A stretch of DNA of 10,516 bases, from the NCBI GenBank assembly GCA_003641345.1, contig QNAD01000036.1, positions 1 to 10,516 of the forward strand. The letters run 5' to 3'. This DNA comes from Candidatus Zixiibacteriota bacterium. GTDB taxonomy: Bacteria; Zixibacteria; MSB-5A5; GN15; FEB-12. The stretch's first letter is position 1. The number at the start of each line of letters is the position of its first letter. The notes under the pieces are model-generated. The model searched no databases. It was not told where the DNA came from and was given only the letters and a program-made list of their open reading frames with translations. The position numbers and the translations under genes were made by a program. Positions 1 to 6,526 of the stretch are shown here, piece after piece.

Positions 1-1186
1 ACGTCATCTTGTAGTTGCCGAGAGGCTAGAAAAACTACATAAATTTTCCGAAGAAACTGAATTTAATAAAATTGAAAACAACGGTTCAAAATTTGGTATC
101 ATTTCCGGTGCTGTTGCTTATCAATATGCCAAAGAAGTGGCACCTGATTTTGATTATTTTAAAATTGGCTTGAGTTATCCTTTACCATTTGAAAAAATTA
201 GGGAATTTGTATCTAAACATGAACAGGTTTTGGTGATTGAAGAACTTGAACCATATTATGAAGACCAGTTAAAAGTTGAAGGAATTATTGTAGAAGGTAA
301 AAAATATTTTGGGAACCAGGGTGAATTATCACCTCAACGAATTGCCGAAGGTTTAAAAAAAGCCGGTTTAATCAATGAAGTTAAAGTGGCCGAGATTCTT
401 CCAGAAGCAAATATGTTTCCACGTCCTCCGGTTTTATGTCCGGGTTGTCCTCATCGTGGAGTATTTATGGCTCTTAAAAAACAGGGTGTTGCTGTAACCG
501 GTGATATTGGATGTTATACTCTGGGAGCATTAGAACCGTTAAATGCTCTTGATTCCTGTATTTGTATGGGGGCTTCAATTGGTAATGCGATAGGAATGGA
601 AAAGGTTAAAGGTTCAGAAAAAGGAACAGTTGCTGTTATTGGTGATTCTACTTTTCTGCATTCCGGTGTAACCGGGCTTTTAGATGCTGTTTTTAATAAA
701 AGCCATGTTACAGTAATTATACTTGATAACAGTACAACAGCCATGACAGGCGGTCAGGAACATCCGGCTACAGGTCGCACTCTTATGGGAGAAAAAGCTC
801 CTAAGGTTGATTTGGTCGGTGTTTGTAAGGCTGTCGGAGTAAAGAGGGTTGTTGAAGTTGATCCTTATGACTATGAAAAAACTCTAAAGGTGATTAAAGA
901 AGAGATGGTAGCCGAGGAACCATCAGTAATTATTACTTCTCGTCCTTGTGTGTTGATGCCAAAAAGAATTATGGATGAACCTTATCAAGTTGACCTTGAG
1001 CTGTGTAATGGATGTTCAGCCTGTTTTAGGATTTCTTGTCCTGCAATTTCAGCAACGGAAGAAACTAATGATCATGGTCGTCCTTTAGCAAAGATTGACA
1101 AAACAATCTGTACCGGTTGTACTCTTTGTGCTCAAATTTGTCCAACCGAAGCAATTCTGTTAAGCAGTAAATTTGAAACTGTGTAG
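1..1186 (+). CDS. iorA: Indolepyruvate:ferredoxin oxidoreductase, alpha subunit (5' end outside window)
   Basis: This is the large subunit of the thiamine-diphosphate enzyme that oxidatively decarboxylates aryl or related 2-keto acids with CoA to acyl-CoA, passing electrons to ferredoxin in the cytoplasm. The reading frame is open from base 2, so the gene begins upstream; 394 residues are visible and roughly the first third, with the pyrimidine-binding domain, is missing. The TPP-binding domain is clear: PVLCPGCPHRG near 427, GDIGCYTLGALEP near 502, then VIGDSTFLHSG and the DNSTTAMTGGQEHP segment. The C-terminus is a two-cluster ferredoxin-like domain. Cysteines at 1004-1039 are spaced C-x2-C-x2-C-x4-C-P and those at 1109-1141 are C-x2-C-x2-C-x3-C-P. 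The GTG at 137 is an internal valine codon, not a start. iorB follows 11 bases downstream. Assignment as the IOR alpha family is very secure; the actual keto-acid substrate is not. Confidence 0.95.
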   Translation, partial: RHLVVAERLEKLHKFSEETEFNKIENNGSKFGIISGAVAYQYAKEVAPDFDYFKIGLSYPLPFEKIREFVSKHEQVLVIEELEPYYEDQLKVEGIIVEGKKYFGNQGELSPQRIAEGLKKAGLINEVKVAEILPEANMFPRPPVLCPGCPHRGVFMALKKQGVAVTGDIGCYTLGALEPLNALDSCICMGASIGNAIGMEKVKGSEKGTVAVIGDSTFLHSGVTGLLDAVFNKSHVTVIILDNSTTAMTGGQEHPATGRTLMGEKAPKVDLVGVCKAVGVKRVVEVDPYDYEKTLKVIKEEMVAEEPSVIITSRPCVLMPKRIMDEPYQVDLELCNGCSACFRISCPAISATEETNDHGRPLAKIDKTICTGCTLCAQICPTEAILLSSKFETV

Positions 1187-1190
1187 AGGT
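1185..1190 (+). promoter_or_regulatory. Ribosome binding site of iorB
   Basis: AGAGGT overlaps the iorA stop codon (TAG 1184-1186) and lies seven A bases before the iorB ATG at 1198. It is one of the clearest Shine-Dalgarno matches in the window and fixes that start. The overlap with the stop suggests translational coupling of the two subunits. Confidence 0.6.
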
Positions 1191-1197
1191 AAAAAAA

Positions 1198-1800
1198 ATG
1201 TCAGATAAATCGTATAATATTTTAATTGTTGGTGTCGGAGGTCAAGGGGTCTTGTTGGCATCGGAGATAATAAGTGAAATTGCTCTTCGGGAAGGATTGG
1301 ATATTAAGAAGTCCGAGGTTCACGGAATGTCTCAACGAGGTGGGGTAGTATCATCCCATGTCAAATTAGCCCCAAAAGTATATTCACCGACTATTCATCA
1401 TGGTCAGGCAGATATTTTAATATCATTTGAAAAAGCAGAAGGTCTGCGTGCTATAGACTGGATGAAAAAAGATGGGGTGGCTATTATTTCGACCACTTCT
1501 GTTGTTCCTGCTATTGTAACTTCATCGAAAGATTTTGAATATCCGAATAATGCCTTGGATATTATGAAAGAAAAATGTTCTAAAGTTATATCGGTTGAGG
1601 GAGACAAAATAGCCGCAGAGCTTGGTAATCTTCGATTGGTGAATACTATTTTGTTAGGTGTTCTTTCAACCTTTTTACCGTTTTCTGATGAACGTTGGAA
1701 AGAGGTTATTAAGTTTAAAGTAAAAGAAAGATTTATTGATATAAACCTTAAAGCTTTTGAAGCTGGAAAAGCATTAAAAGCTGATAATATATCGGTGTAA
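1198..1800 (+). CDS. iorB: Indolepyruvate:ferredoxin oxidoreductase, beta subunit
   Basis: This is the small subunit of the two-subunit IOR enzyme, equivalent to the gamma domain of pyruvate/ketoisovalerate ferredoxin oxidoreductases, which helps bind CoA. At 200 residues it has the usual length. The glycine-rich GVGGQGVLLASE motif lies at residues 12-23 and the family signature EVHGMSQRGGVV at 40-51, followed by SSHVKL. The ATG at 1198 is supported by the AGAGGT ribosome binding site. It sits directly after iorA and five bases before buk, so the complex is co-expressed with the enzymes that turn acyl-CoA into acid and ATP. It has no iron-sulfur motif, as expected for this subunit. Identification of the family is firm; substrate range (aromatic versus branched-chain keto acids) cannot be read from the sequence. 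Confidence 0.93.
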   Translation: MSDKSYNILIVGVGGQGVLLASEIISEIALREGLDIKKSEVHGMSQRGGVVSSHVKLAPKVYSPTIHHGQADILISFEKAEGLRAIDWMKKDGVAIISTTSVVPAIVTSSKDFEYPNNALDIMKEKCSKVISVEGDKIAAELGNLRLVNTILLGVLSTFLPFSDERWKEVIKFKVKERFIDINLKAFEAGKALKADNISV

Positions 1801-1805
1801 TAATT

Positions 1806-2873
1806 ATGTCTGAATTTTTTATAATTATTAACCCAGGTTCAACGTCGACTAAAGTTGCTCTGTTTGACAGGGAGATTAAAATCTCAGAAGAAGTTGTCCG
1901 TCATGATAGGCGTGAGATTGAAAAATATGATAATGTTGCTGACCAATTTGATTTCAGGATGGAAGGAATTGCAAATTGGTTGAATTCACTTGAGTTTGAT
2001 AGATCTCAGCTGAAAGCAGTTGTTGGTCGGGGAGCACCTGTTAAACCGCTTGAAGGTGGATCTTACGCTATTAGTTCTAATATGCTTGATGATCTCAAAC
2101 AGATGAAATACTCCAATCATGCTTCTAATTTAGGAGCTATCATTGCTTCTCATCTTGGTGAAAAATTTGAGGTTCCTTCTTTGATTTCTGACCCGATTAC
2201 GGTTGATAATTTTACGGATATTGCAAGAATTAGCGGAGTTCCGGAAATCCCTCGTAAGTGTCGGGTGCATGCTCTGAATATAAAAGAAGTCTGCCGAAGA
2301 GAAGCTGTTAAAGTTGGCAAAAAATTGGAAAATGTCAATTTTGTTTGTGCTCATATGGGTGGAGGAATATCGGTTGCATCGCTTGAGAAAGGTAGAGTGA
2401 TTGATGTCAATGATGCTCTTTTAGGGATGGGTCCTTTTTCACCGGATAGAGCCGGAGCGGTCCCTATAGGTGGGTTGGTCAAGCTTTGTTATAGTGGAAA
2501 ATTTAGTGAAAAAGAGATGATCAACAAGCTGTCTAAACAATCAGGTTTGGTAGCATATTTGGGTAAGTCAGATTTGATGGAAGTTGAGAAGTTAATTGAC
2601 TCCGGTGATGAGAGTGCCTTGCTACATTTTAATGCGATGGCATATCAGATTGCAAAAGAGATTGGGCAGGCGGCAACTGTTTTAAAAGGTGATTTGGAAG
2701 CAATTATATTAACTGGCGGTATGGCAAATTCTAAAAAACTGGTTGATGAGATTTCTAAATATGTTTCGTTTATTAGCAATCTGATTATTGTGCCGGGTGA
2801 ATTTGAAATGGAAGCACTTGCCGCGGCAGGTTGCCGATTTATTGATAAAACTGAAAAGCTAAAAGAGTATTAG
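1806..2873 (+). CDS. buk: Butyrate kinase family (acyl-phosphate + ADP to acid + ATP)
   Basis: This cytoplasmic kinase of the ASKHA/acetokinase superfamily makes ATP from butyryl- or branched-chain acyl-phosphate. Its 355 residues match the normal length of butyrate kinases. The N-terminal phosphate-binding motif NPGSTSTK is at residues 9-16, CAHMGGGISVAS at 181-192, and the GPFSPDRAGAVP segment with the conserved Asp-Arg pair (214-215) at 209-220. The second-lobe adenosine motif LTGGMANS lies near residue 301. The pattern fits butyrate kinase better than acetate kinase, which is longer. The ATG at 1806 has no obvious Shine-Dalgarno and lies five bases after iorB, so it may depend on translation of the upstream gene. 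Two phosphate acyltransferase genes follow at once. Relatives also act on isobutyrate and isovalerate, so with IOR upstream a branched-chain or aromatic acid is as plausible a product as butyrate. Confidence 0.93.
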   Translation: MSEFFIIINPGSTSTKVALFDREIKISEEVVRHDRREIEKYDNVADQFDFRMEGIANWLNSLEFDRSQLKAVVGRGAPVKPLEGGSYAISSNMLDDLKQMKYSNHASNLGAIIASHLGEKFEVPSLISDPITVDNFTDIARISGVPEIPRKCRVHALNIKEVCRREAVKVGKKLENVNFVCAHMGGGISVASLEKGRVIDVNDALLGMGPFSPDRAGAVPIGGLVKLCYSGKFSEKEMINKLSKQSGLVAYLGKSDLMEVEKLIDSGDESALLHFNAMAYQIAKEIGQAATVLKGDLEAIILTGGMANSKKLVDEISKYVSFISNLIIVPGEFEMEALAAAGCRFIDKTEKLKEY

Positions 2874-2879
2874 ATCAAT

Positions 2880-3833
2880 ATGGATAAGAAACCTATTATA
2901 TCATCAGATATGTTAATTGAACAGGCAGTAGCAATTGCAAATGACGGAAGAAAGAAAACGGTTGTGGTTGCTGTTGCTCAGGATGTTGATGTTATTGAGG
3001 CGGTAGTTGAAGCTCAAAAAACCGGATACTTAAACGGTGTATTGGTTGGAGATAAAAGCAAAATTGAATCATTAGCTGATGAAAAAAATATTGACCTCAA
3101 AGAGATGAATATTATTGACGAGCCTGATGTTTTAATAGCCGCTAATAAAGCGGTGGAGTTAGCCTCAACAAAAGAAGCAGATGCCATAATGAAAGGTTTT
3201 CTGCCAACATCTGCTTTGTTGAAAACTATTTTAAAAAAAGAATATAATTTAAGAGGCAAAGAAACCCTTTCTCATTGTGCTGTTCTGGATATTCCCGGAT
3301 ATCATAAACTGCTTAATCTGACCGATGGCGGGATGGTTGTAAAACCTACCAAAGAACAAAAGTTAGGAATTTTGGAAAATGCAATAACGGTTAGTAAAGC
3401 GTTGAATTTAACTCCGGTTAGAATAGCTATCTCTGGTGCAACTAATTTGAATTCATCGAAAATATCTCATATAAAAGATGATGTTGAATTTCTTATCCCG
3501 AAAGCTAAAGAGATGTTTCCTGATGTGGAAATTAAAGCTCCTTTGCCGTTTGATTTAGCAACTTCAAAGAAAGCGGCTAAGCACAGAAATCTTGATGATG
3601 CTGTTAGCGGGGATGCTGATGTTTATCTGGTTGATTCGATTGAGGAATGTAATTTGGTAGCTAAATCTTTGATACAGTTTGCTCAGGCGGTTTTTGCAGG
3701 TGTTATTGTAGGTGCGAAAGTTCCTGTTTCTTTAGTCTCCCGAACCGATACGGTGAAAAATAAAAAAACATCTTTGGCAATCGCTTGTTTGATGGCAGAT
3801 TATTATGACCAAAATAATTTCTGGGGAAATTGA
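2880..3833 (+). CDS. ptb: Phosphate butyryltransferase-family protein, first paralog
   Basis: A 317-residue member of the phosphate acetyl/butyryltransferase family, which swaps CoA for phosphate on an acyl-CoA. The N-terminal half reads like a standard Ptb: VVVAVAQDVDVIEAVVEA (residues 28-45), NGVLVGD (52-58), IMKGFLPTSALLKTIL (103-118) and SHCAVLDIPGYHKLLNLTD (131-149). The C-terminal VPVSLVSRTD (281-290) keeps the Ser-Arg pair (287-288) that lies where catalytic Ser/Arg residues occur in phosphotransacetylases. The middle, however, is divergent. Where standard enzymes have an AVEV(I/V)NPKM-like stretch and a DGPLALD-like motif, this one has SGATNLNSSK and APLPFDLA. It lies six bases after buk. 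It is either an active phosphotransbutyrylase or one half of a two-subunit enzyme with the next gene. Family assignment is firm, independent activity is not. Confidence 0.88.
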   Translation: MDKKPIISSDMLIEQAVAIANDGRKKTVVVAVAQDVDVIEAVVEAQKTGYLNGVLVGDKSKIESLADEKNIDLKEMNIIDEPDVLIAANKAVELASTKEADAIMKGFLPTSALLKTILKKEYNLRGKETLSHCAVLDIPGYHKLLNLTDGGMVVKPTKEQKLGILENAITVSKALNLTPVRIAISGATNLNSSKISHIKDDVEFLIPKAKEMFPDVEIKAPLPFDLATSKKAAKHRNLDDAVSGDADVYLVDSIEECNLVAKSLIQFAQAVFAGVIVGAKVPVSLVSRTDTVKNKKTSLAIACLMADYYDQNNFWGN

Positions 3834-3835
3834 TT

Positions 3836-4768
3836 ATGAATAATTTTAACATACCCTCGGTAAAATCATTTAAAGATATTTATTCTAAAGCAAAAGATAA
3901 AGCTAACAAATATAAACCGAAAACTGCTCTGATAGCACCACATGGCTCAGCCATGACAGAATCATTTGTTAAGGCTGTTAATGAAAATTTAATTGAACCA
4001 TTTATTTTAGCCGATGAGAAACTATTTCGGAAATATGCTTTAAATAATAATATCAATATTGATGGTTATAAGATTTTGGATATCAATCAACCGGATAAGG
4101 CTATTATTACTGCCTCTCAGATGAGTGGGAAAAATGAAATAGATATTATTGTTAAAGGACGTGTCCCTGCTGAGGAATTTTTGAATATTCTTTTTGAGAA
4201 AGAATCAAAATTTCAAAAAAAAGGGAAACCGGTTTCACATATTAGCCTATTTCAACCCAAAAATTATCAAAAATTATTGATGCTTACCGATGGTGCTGTA
4301 ACAGTCAAGAATGATTTAAAATCACTTATAAATATTACAAACAATGCGATATCATTTTCCGGAAAAATCGGAATTGATAACCCTCGCATTGCTGTTCTTG
4401 CCGCAGTAGAAGTTGTCTATCCTCAGATGGACTCAACCATCAAAGGAGCAGTTCTTGCCAAAATGGCTGAGCGAAATCAAATTAAAGGAGCATTTATTGA
4501 TGGTCCTTTATCGTTTGATGTGGCAATGGATATGGAAGCCGCAATAGGTAAAGGAATCAAAAACTCAGAAGTTGCAGGGCAAGCCGATATTATGATTGCT
4601 CCGGATATTGATACGGGAAATAGTATCTATAAGGCAATGACCCTTTATGGTGATACTGAAATGGGTGGGATTGTATTTGGTGGGAATGTTCCGGTCACAT
4701 TAAATGCTTTTGTAGATTCTGAGCAGACAAGATTCAATTCAATACTTATGTCGGTTCTGGCTTCTTAG
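3836..4768 (+). CDS. Phosphate butyryltransferase-family protein, second paralog
   Basis: A 310-residue second member of the phosphate acetyl/butyryltransferase family, two bases after the first. I take ATG 3836 rather than TTG 3830: GGGGA at 3823-3827 is well spaced for the ATG (eight bases) and too close to the TTG. Here the C-terminal half is the standard one: AVEVVYPQMDSTIKGAVLAKMAE (190-212, in part), DGPLSFDVA (222-230), SEVAGQADI (244-252), PDIDTGNSIYK (256-266). The N-terminal half is eroded: LIAPHGSAMTESFV replaces the usual VAVAQD-type stretch, and IVKGRVPAEEF replaces the MKG(L/F)..T motif. The Ser-Arg pair of the first paralog is replaced by Ala-Phe (291-292) in the gap-free match VPVTLNAFVD. 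It may therefore be a non-catalytic or complementary subunit, or act on another substrate. It ends the first operon. Confidence 0.85.
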   Translation: MNNFNIPSVKSFKDIYSKAKDKANKYKPKTALIAPHGSAMTESFVKAVNENLIEPFILADEKLFRKYALNNNINIDGYKILDINQPDKAIITASQMSGKNEIDIIVKGRVPAEEFLNILFEKESKFQKKGKPVSHISLFQPKNYQKLLMLTDGAVTVKNDLKSLINITNNAISFSGKIGIDNPRIAVLAAVEVVYPQMDSTIKGAVLAKMAERNQIKGAFIDGPLSFDVAMDMEAAIGKGIKNSEVAGQADIMIAPDIDTGNSIYKAMTLYGDTEMGGIVFGGNVPVTLNAFVDSEQTRFNSILMSVLAS

Positions 4769-4775
4769 CTTTTAG

Positions 4776-4804
4776 TTGACTTATCTGATTAACTCTATTA
4801 TTTT
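4776..4804 (+). promoter_or_regulatory. Possible sigma-70-like promoter for the manC operon
   Basis: TTGACT (4776-4781) and TATTTT (4799-4804) are separated by exactly 17 bases, in the only gap longer than about a dozen bases in the window. The -35 matches the consensus at five of six positions and the -10 at four of six. TATTAT at 4796-4801 is a better -10 but would leave only a 14-base spacer. Transcription would start near 4811, giving a leader of about 29 bases. If the host belongs to Bacteroidota, whose primary sigma factor prefers other motifs, this match means less. Confidence 0.4.
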
Positions 4805-4818
4805 CAGTAAATTACGAG

Positions 4819-4831
4819 CCTTTATGAAAGG
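4819..4831 (+). promoter_or_regulatory. Small hairpin containing the manC ribosome binding site
   Basis: CCTTT (4819-4823) and AAAGG (4827-4831) form a perfect five-base-pair inverted repeat around an ATG triloop. The right arm is part of AAAGGA (4827-4832), which lies seven bases before the manC TTG start and is its Shine-Dalgarno. Folding would hide the ribosome binding site. The stem is short, so the regulatory effect is uncertain; there is no U-run after it, which argues against a terminator. Confidence 0.35.
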
Positions 4832-4838
4832 ATTATAA
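4824..4838 (+). other. Four-codon leader reading frame ending one base before the manC start
   Basis: ATG AAA GGA TTA TAA (4824-4838) is a minimal open frame, Met-Lys-Gly-Leu, that begins in the loop of the small hairpin and stops one base before the TTG of manC. No ribosome binding site is visible for it. It might let ribosomes reinitiate at the weak TTG start, but such short frames are common by chance. Confidence 0.15.
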
Positions 4839-4839
4839 T

Positions 4840-5919
4840 TTGGTCTATGGAGTTATATTAGCTGGTGGGCGAGGTGAAAGATTTTGGCCATTATCCAGAA
4901 TAAAACGACCTAAACAATTCTTAAAGCTTACATCAGACAAAATGATGTTGGAAGAAACTATTGATAGAGTCTTACCTCTAATTCCAATAGAAAATATTAG
5001 AATTGTTACCAATGAGTCAATGCGTGATATTATCTATGAAAATCTTGACTCTATGAAAACAGAAAATATTTTGACGGAAACCGAAGGGAAAAACACCTGC
5101 CTGGCTATCGTTTTAGCGGCAATTCATTTAATACATAACGACCCAAAAGCAGTGATGGTGGTATTATCTGCTGATCATCTTATACGACCTGAAGAAAAAC
5201 TGTTGAATATTTTGAAAGTCGGAATAGATATAGCTTCTTCGGAAAATAAACTTATTACTATTGGAGTTGTCCCTACGCGACCGGAAACCGGTTATGGCTA
5301 TATTAAAATGGGAGACTTGTATAGGCAGGATGGCGAGCATGTTGTTTATCAGGTCGAAGCCTTTACCGAAAAACCAAAAGCTGCTATTGCAAGCCAATAT
5401 TATCACAGCCATCAATATCTTTGGAATAGTGGTATGTTTATCTGGTCTGCAAATGCTATTTTAGAGGCTGTTAAAATTAGTCGGCCCAATTTATATGATT
5501 TGCTAGAAAAATATAAACCTGAAATCGGAACTGATAACGAATTTGAAGCTCGAAAAGAATTATATAAAAATGCGGAGTCTATCTCAATTGACTTTGCTGT
5601 ATTAGAGCAAGCGAATAATGTTTTGGCAATTAAAGGCGATATTGTTTGGGACGATGTTGGTGGTTGGCGAGCTTTGGAAAGATATAAACATAAAGATGGA
5701 GATAATAATGTAATTTTGGGTGATACTGTGACAGTTGATACTTTTGAAACAACTGTTTACAATGACGGCGATGGTATAGTTGCCTGTTTTGGAGTGTCTG
5801 ATTTGGTCATCGTGCGTTCAGGTGAAATTACCATGGTTGTTCATAAGTCCTATGTTAACGATATAAAAAAATTATTAAATAAGATTGCTGATGATGAGAC
5901 AAACAAAAAATATCTGTAG
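4840..5919 (+). CDS. manC: Mannose-1-phosphate guanylyltransferase (GDP-mannose pyrophosphorylase)
   Basis: This cytoplasmic enzyme joins mannose-1-phosphate and GTP to give GDP-mannose, the donor for cell-surface glycans and the precursor of GDP-fucose-type sugars. At 359 residues it is the short form, lacking the C-terminal cupin mannose-6-phosphate isomerase domain of the bifunctional enzymes. Motifs run in order: LAGGRGERFWPLSR (7-20) with PKQF (24-27), LSADH (109-113), GYGYIKMGD (151-159), FTEKPK (175-180), LWNSGMFIW (194-202), DFAVLE (251-256) and WDDVGGW (270-276). The TTG start is secure: an in-frame TGA at 4825-4827 lies just upstream, there is no ATG or GTG between it and the catalytic motif at residue 7, and AAAGGA sits seven bases before it. 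It is the first gene of the second operon and its 3' end overlaps the next gene. Confidence 0.95.
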   Translation: MVYGVILAGGRGERFWPLSRIKRPKQFLKLTSDKMMLEETIDRVLPLIPIENIRIVTNESMRDIIYENLDSMKTENILTETEGKNTCLAIVLAAIHLIHNDPKAVMVVLSADHLIRPEEKLLNILKVGIDIASSENKLITIGVVPTRPETGYGYIKMGDLYRQDGEHVVYQVEAFTEKPKAAIASQYYHSHQYLWNSGMFIWSANAILEAVKISRPNLYDLLEKYKPEIGTDNEFEARKELYKNAESISIDFAVLEQANNVLAIKGDIVWDDVGGWRALERYKHKDGDNNVILGDTVTVDTFETTVYNDGDGIVACFGVSDLVIVRSGEITMVVHKSYVNDIKKLLNKIADDETNKKYL

Positions 5920-6526
5920 CATTTTATGTTTGTTAGCACTGTCGATTATTTCTTGTGCAGGTAATAAAACGGCAAAAGTAGATTCTCCTGAATCTACTGA
6001 TTTAAATGAAACGGATAATCTTAACTTTAATCCGTTTGAATTGTCCCGTGATAAAGATATTATTCCTGAAAAATTTCCACAAACAGGTGAAATATCCAGT
6101 TTTATTTTTCAAAGTAAAGATACTATTGTAAATGATACCAGCAGTTCTTTCCCCGTTGATATTCCCGAAGAAATTGATACTTTGAACAGTCAGGTCTTTA
6201 GGGTCCAATTATTTACCAGTAAACTTTATGGGGATGCGAAAGAGGAGGCTAAGGTAGCCGAAGAGATTTTTGACAGACCTGTTTTTATTGATTATGAAGT
6301 GCCGTATTTCAAGGTTCGGGTAGGGAATTTTGGTGATAAAGATAGTGCCGAGGATTATCAAATGACAACCAAGACCGTCGGTTATTCATCTGCTTGGGTT
6401 GTTTTGGTAAATATTAATATCAAAGAGACCAAGCCACTTTATGAAGATGGATACGAGGAAGGATATGAGGAAGTTTTCGATGATGATATGTTAAACGATG
6501 ATATTATAGGACCTGATGAAAACTGA
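5891..6526 (+). CDS. SPOR-domain lipoprotein
   Basis: A 211-residue predicted lipoprotein. After MMRQTKN comes a hydrophobic stretch (residues 8-21) ending in the lipobox IISC with the lipidated cysteine at 22, then AGNK. A polar, probably disordered linker (about 25-100) leads to a SPOR domain (102-175; VFRVQLFTS at the start, YFKVRVGNFGDKDSAEDY at 139-156). SPOR domains bind peptidoglycan stripped of stem peptides, often at division sites. Unusually, a strongly acidic tail of about 30 residues (EDGYEEGYEEVFDDD and beyond) follows the SPOR domain. The start is ATG 5891 or ATG 5894; an in-frame TTG at 5885 is also possible but adds nothing. No good ribosome binding site is visible, and the gene begins about 29 bases inside manC, so translation is probably coupled. 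It overlaps the next gene by 11 bases. The exact role is unknown. Confidence 0.8.
   Translation: MMRQTKNICSILCLLALSIISCAGNKTAKVDSPESTDLNETDNLNFNPFELSRDKDIIPEKFPQTGEISSFIFQSKDTIVNDTSSSFPVDIPEEIDTLNSQVFRVQLFTSKLYGDAKEEAKVAEEIFDRPVFIDYEVPYFKVRVGNFGDKDSAEDYQMTTKTVGYSSAWVVLVNINIKETKPLYEDGYEEGYEEVFDDDMLNDDIIGPDEN
6449..6472 (+). repeat. 12-base tandem duplication in the lipoprotein's acidic tail
   Basis: GGATACGAGGAA (6449-6460) is followed directly by GGATATGAGGAA (6461-6472), eleven of twelve bases the same and in frame. It encodes the repeat GYEE-GYEE. This is a short in-frame duplication that lengthens the acidic C-terminal tail. Confidence 0.75.

Noticed and set aside
137..139. GTG as a start codon for iorA
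   Set aside because: The frame is open back to base 2 and the upstream residues continue the protein (for example FGIISGAVAYQYAKEV), so this is an internal valine in a gene that starts before the window.
1004..1039. C-x4-C spacing in the first iron-sulfur motif of IorA as an anomaly
   Set aside because: As far as I recall, IorA proteins commonly have this longer spacing in their first cluster motif, so it is normal for the family.
3830..3832. TTG start for the second Ptb paralog
   Set aside because: It is only two bases from the GGGGA ribosome site, while ATG 3836 is eight bases away; the extra two residues match nothing.
4769..4839. Rho-independent terminator after the second Ptb paralog
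   Set aside because: The gap has no GC-rich stem followed by a T run; the only inverted repeat is the short CCTTT/AAAGG stem over the manC ribosome site. Transcription may simply read through.
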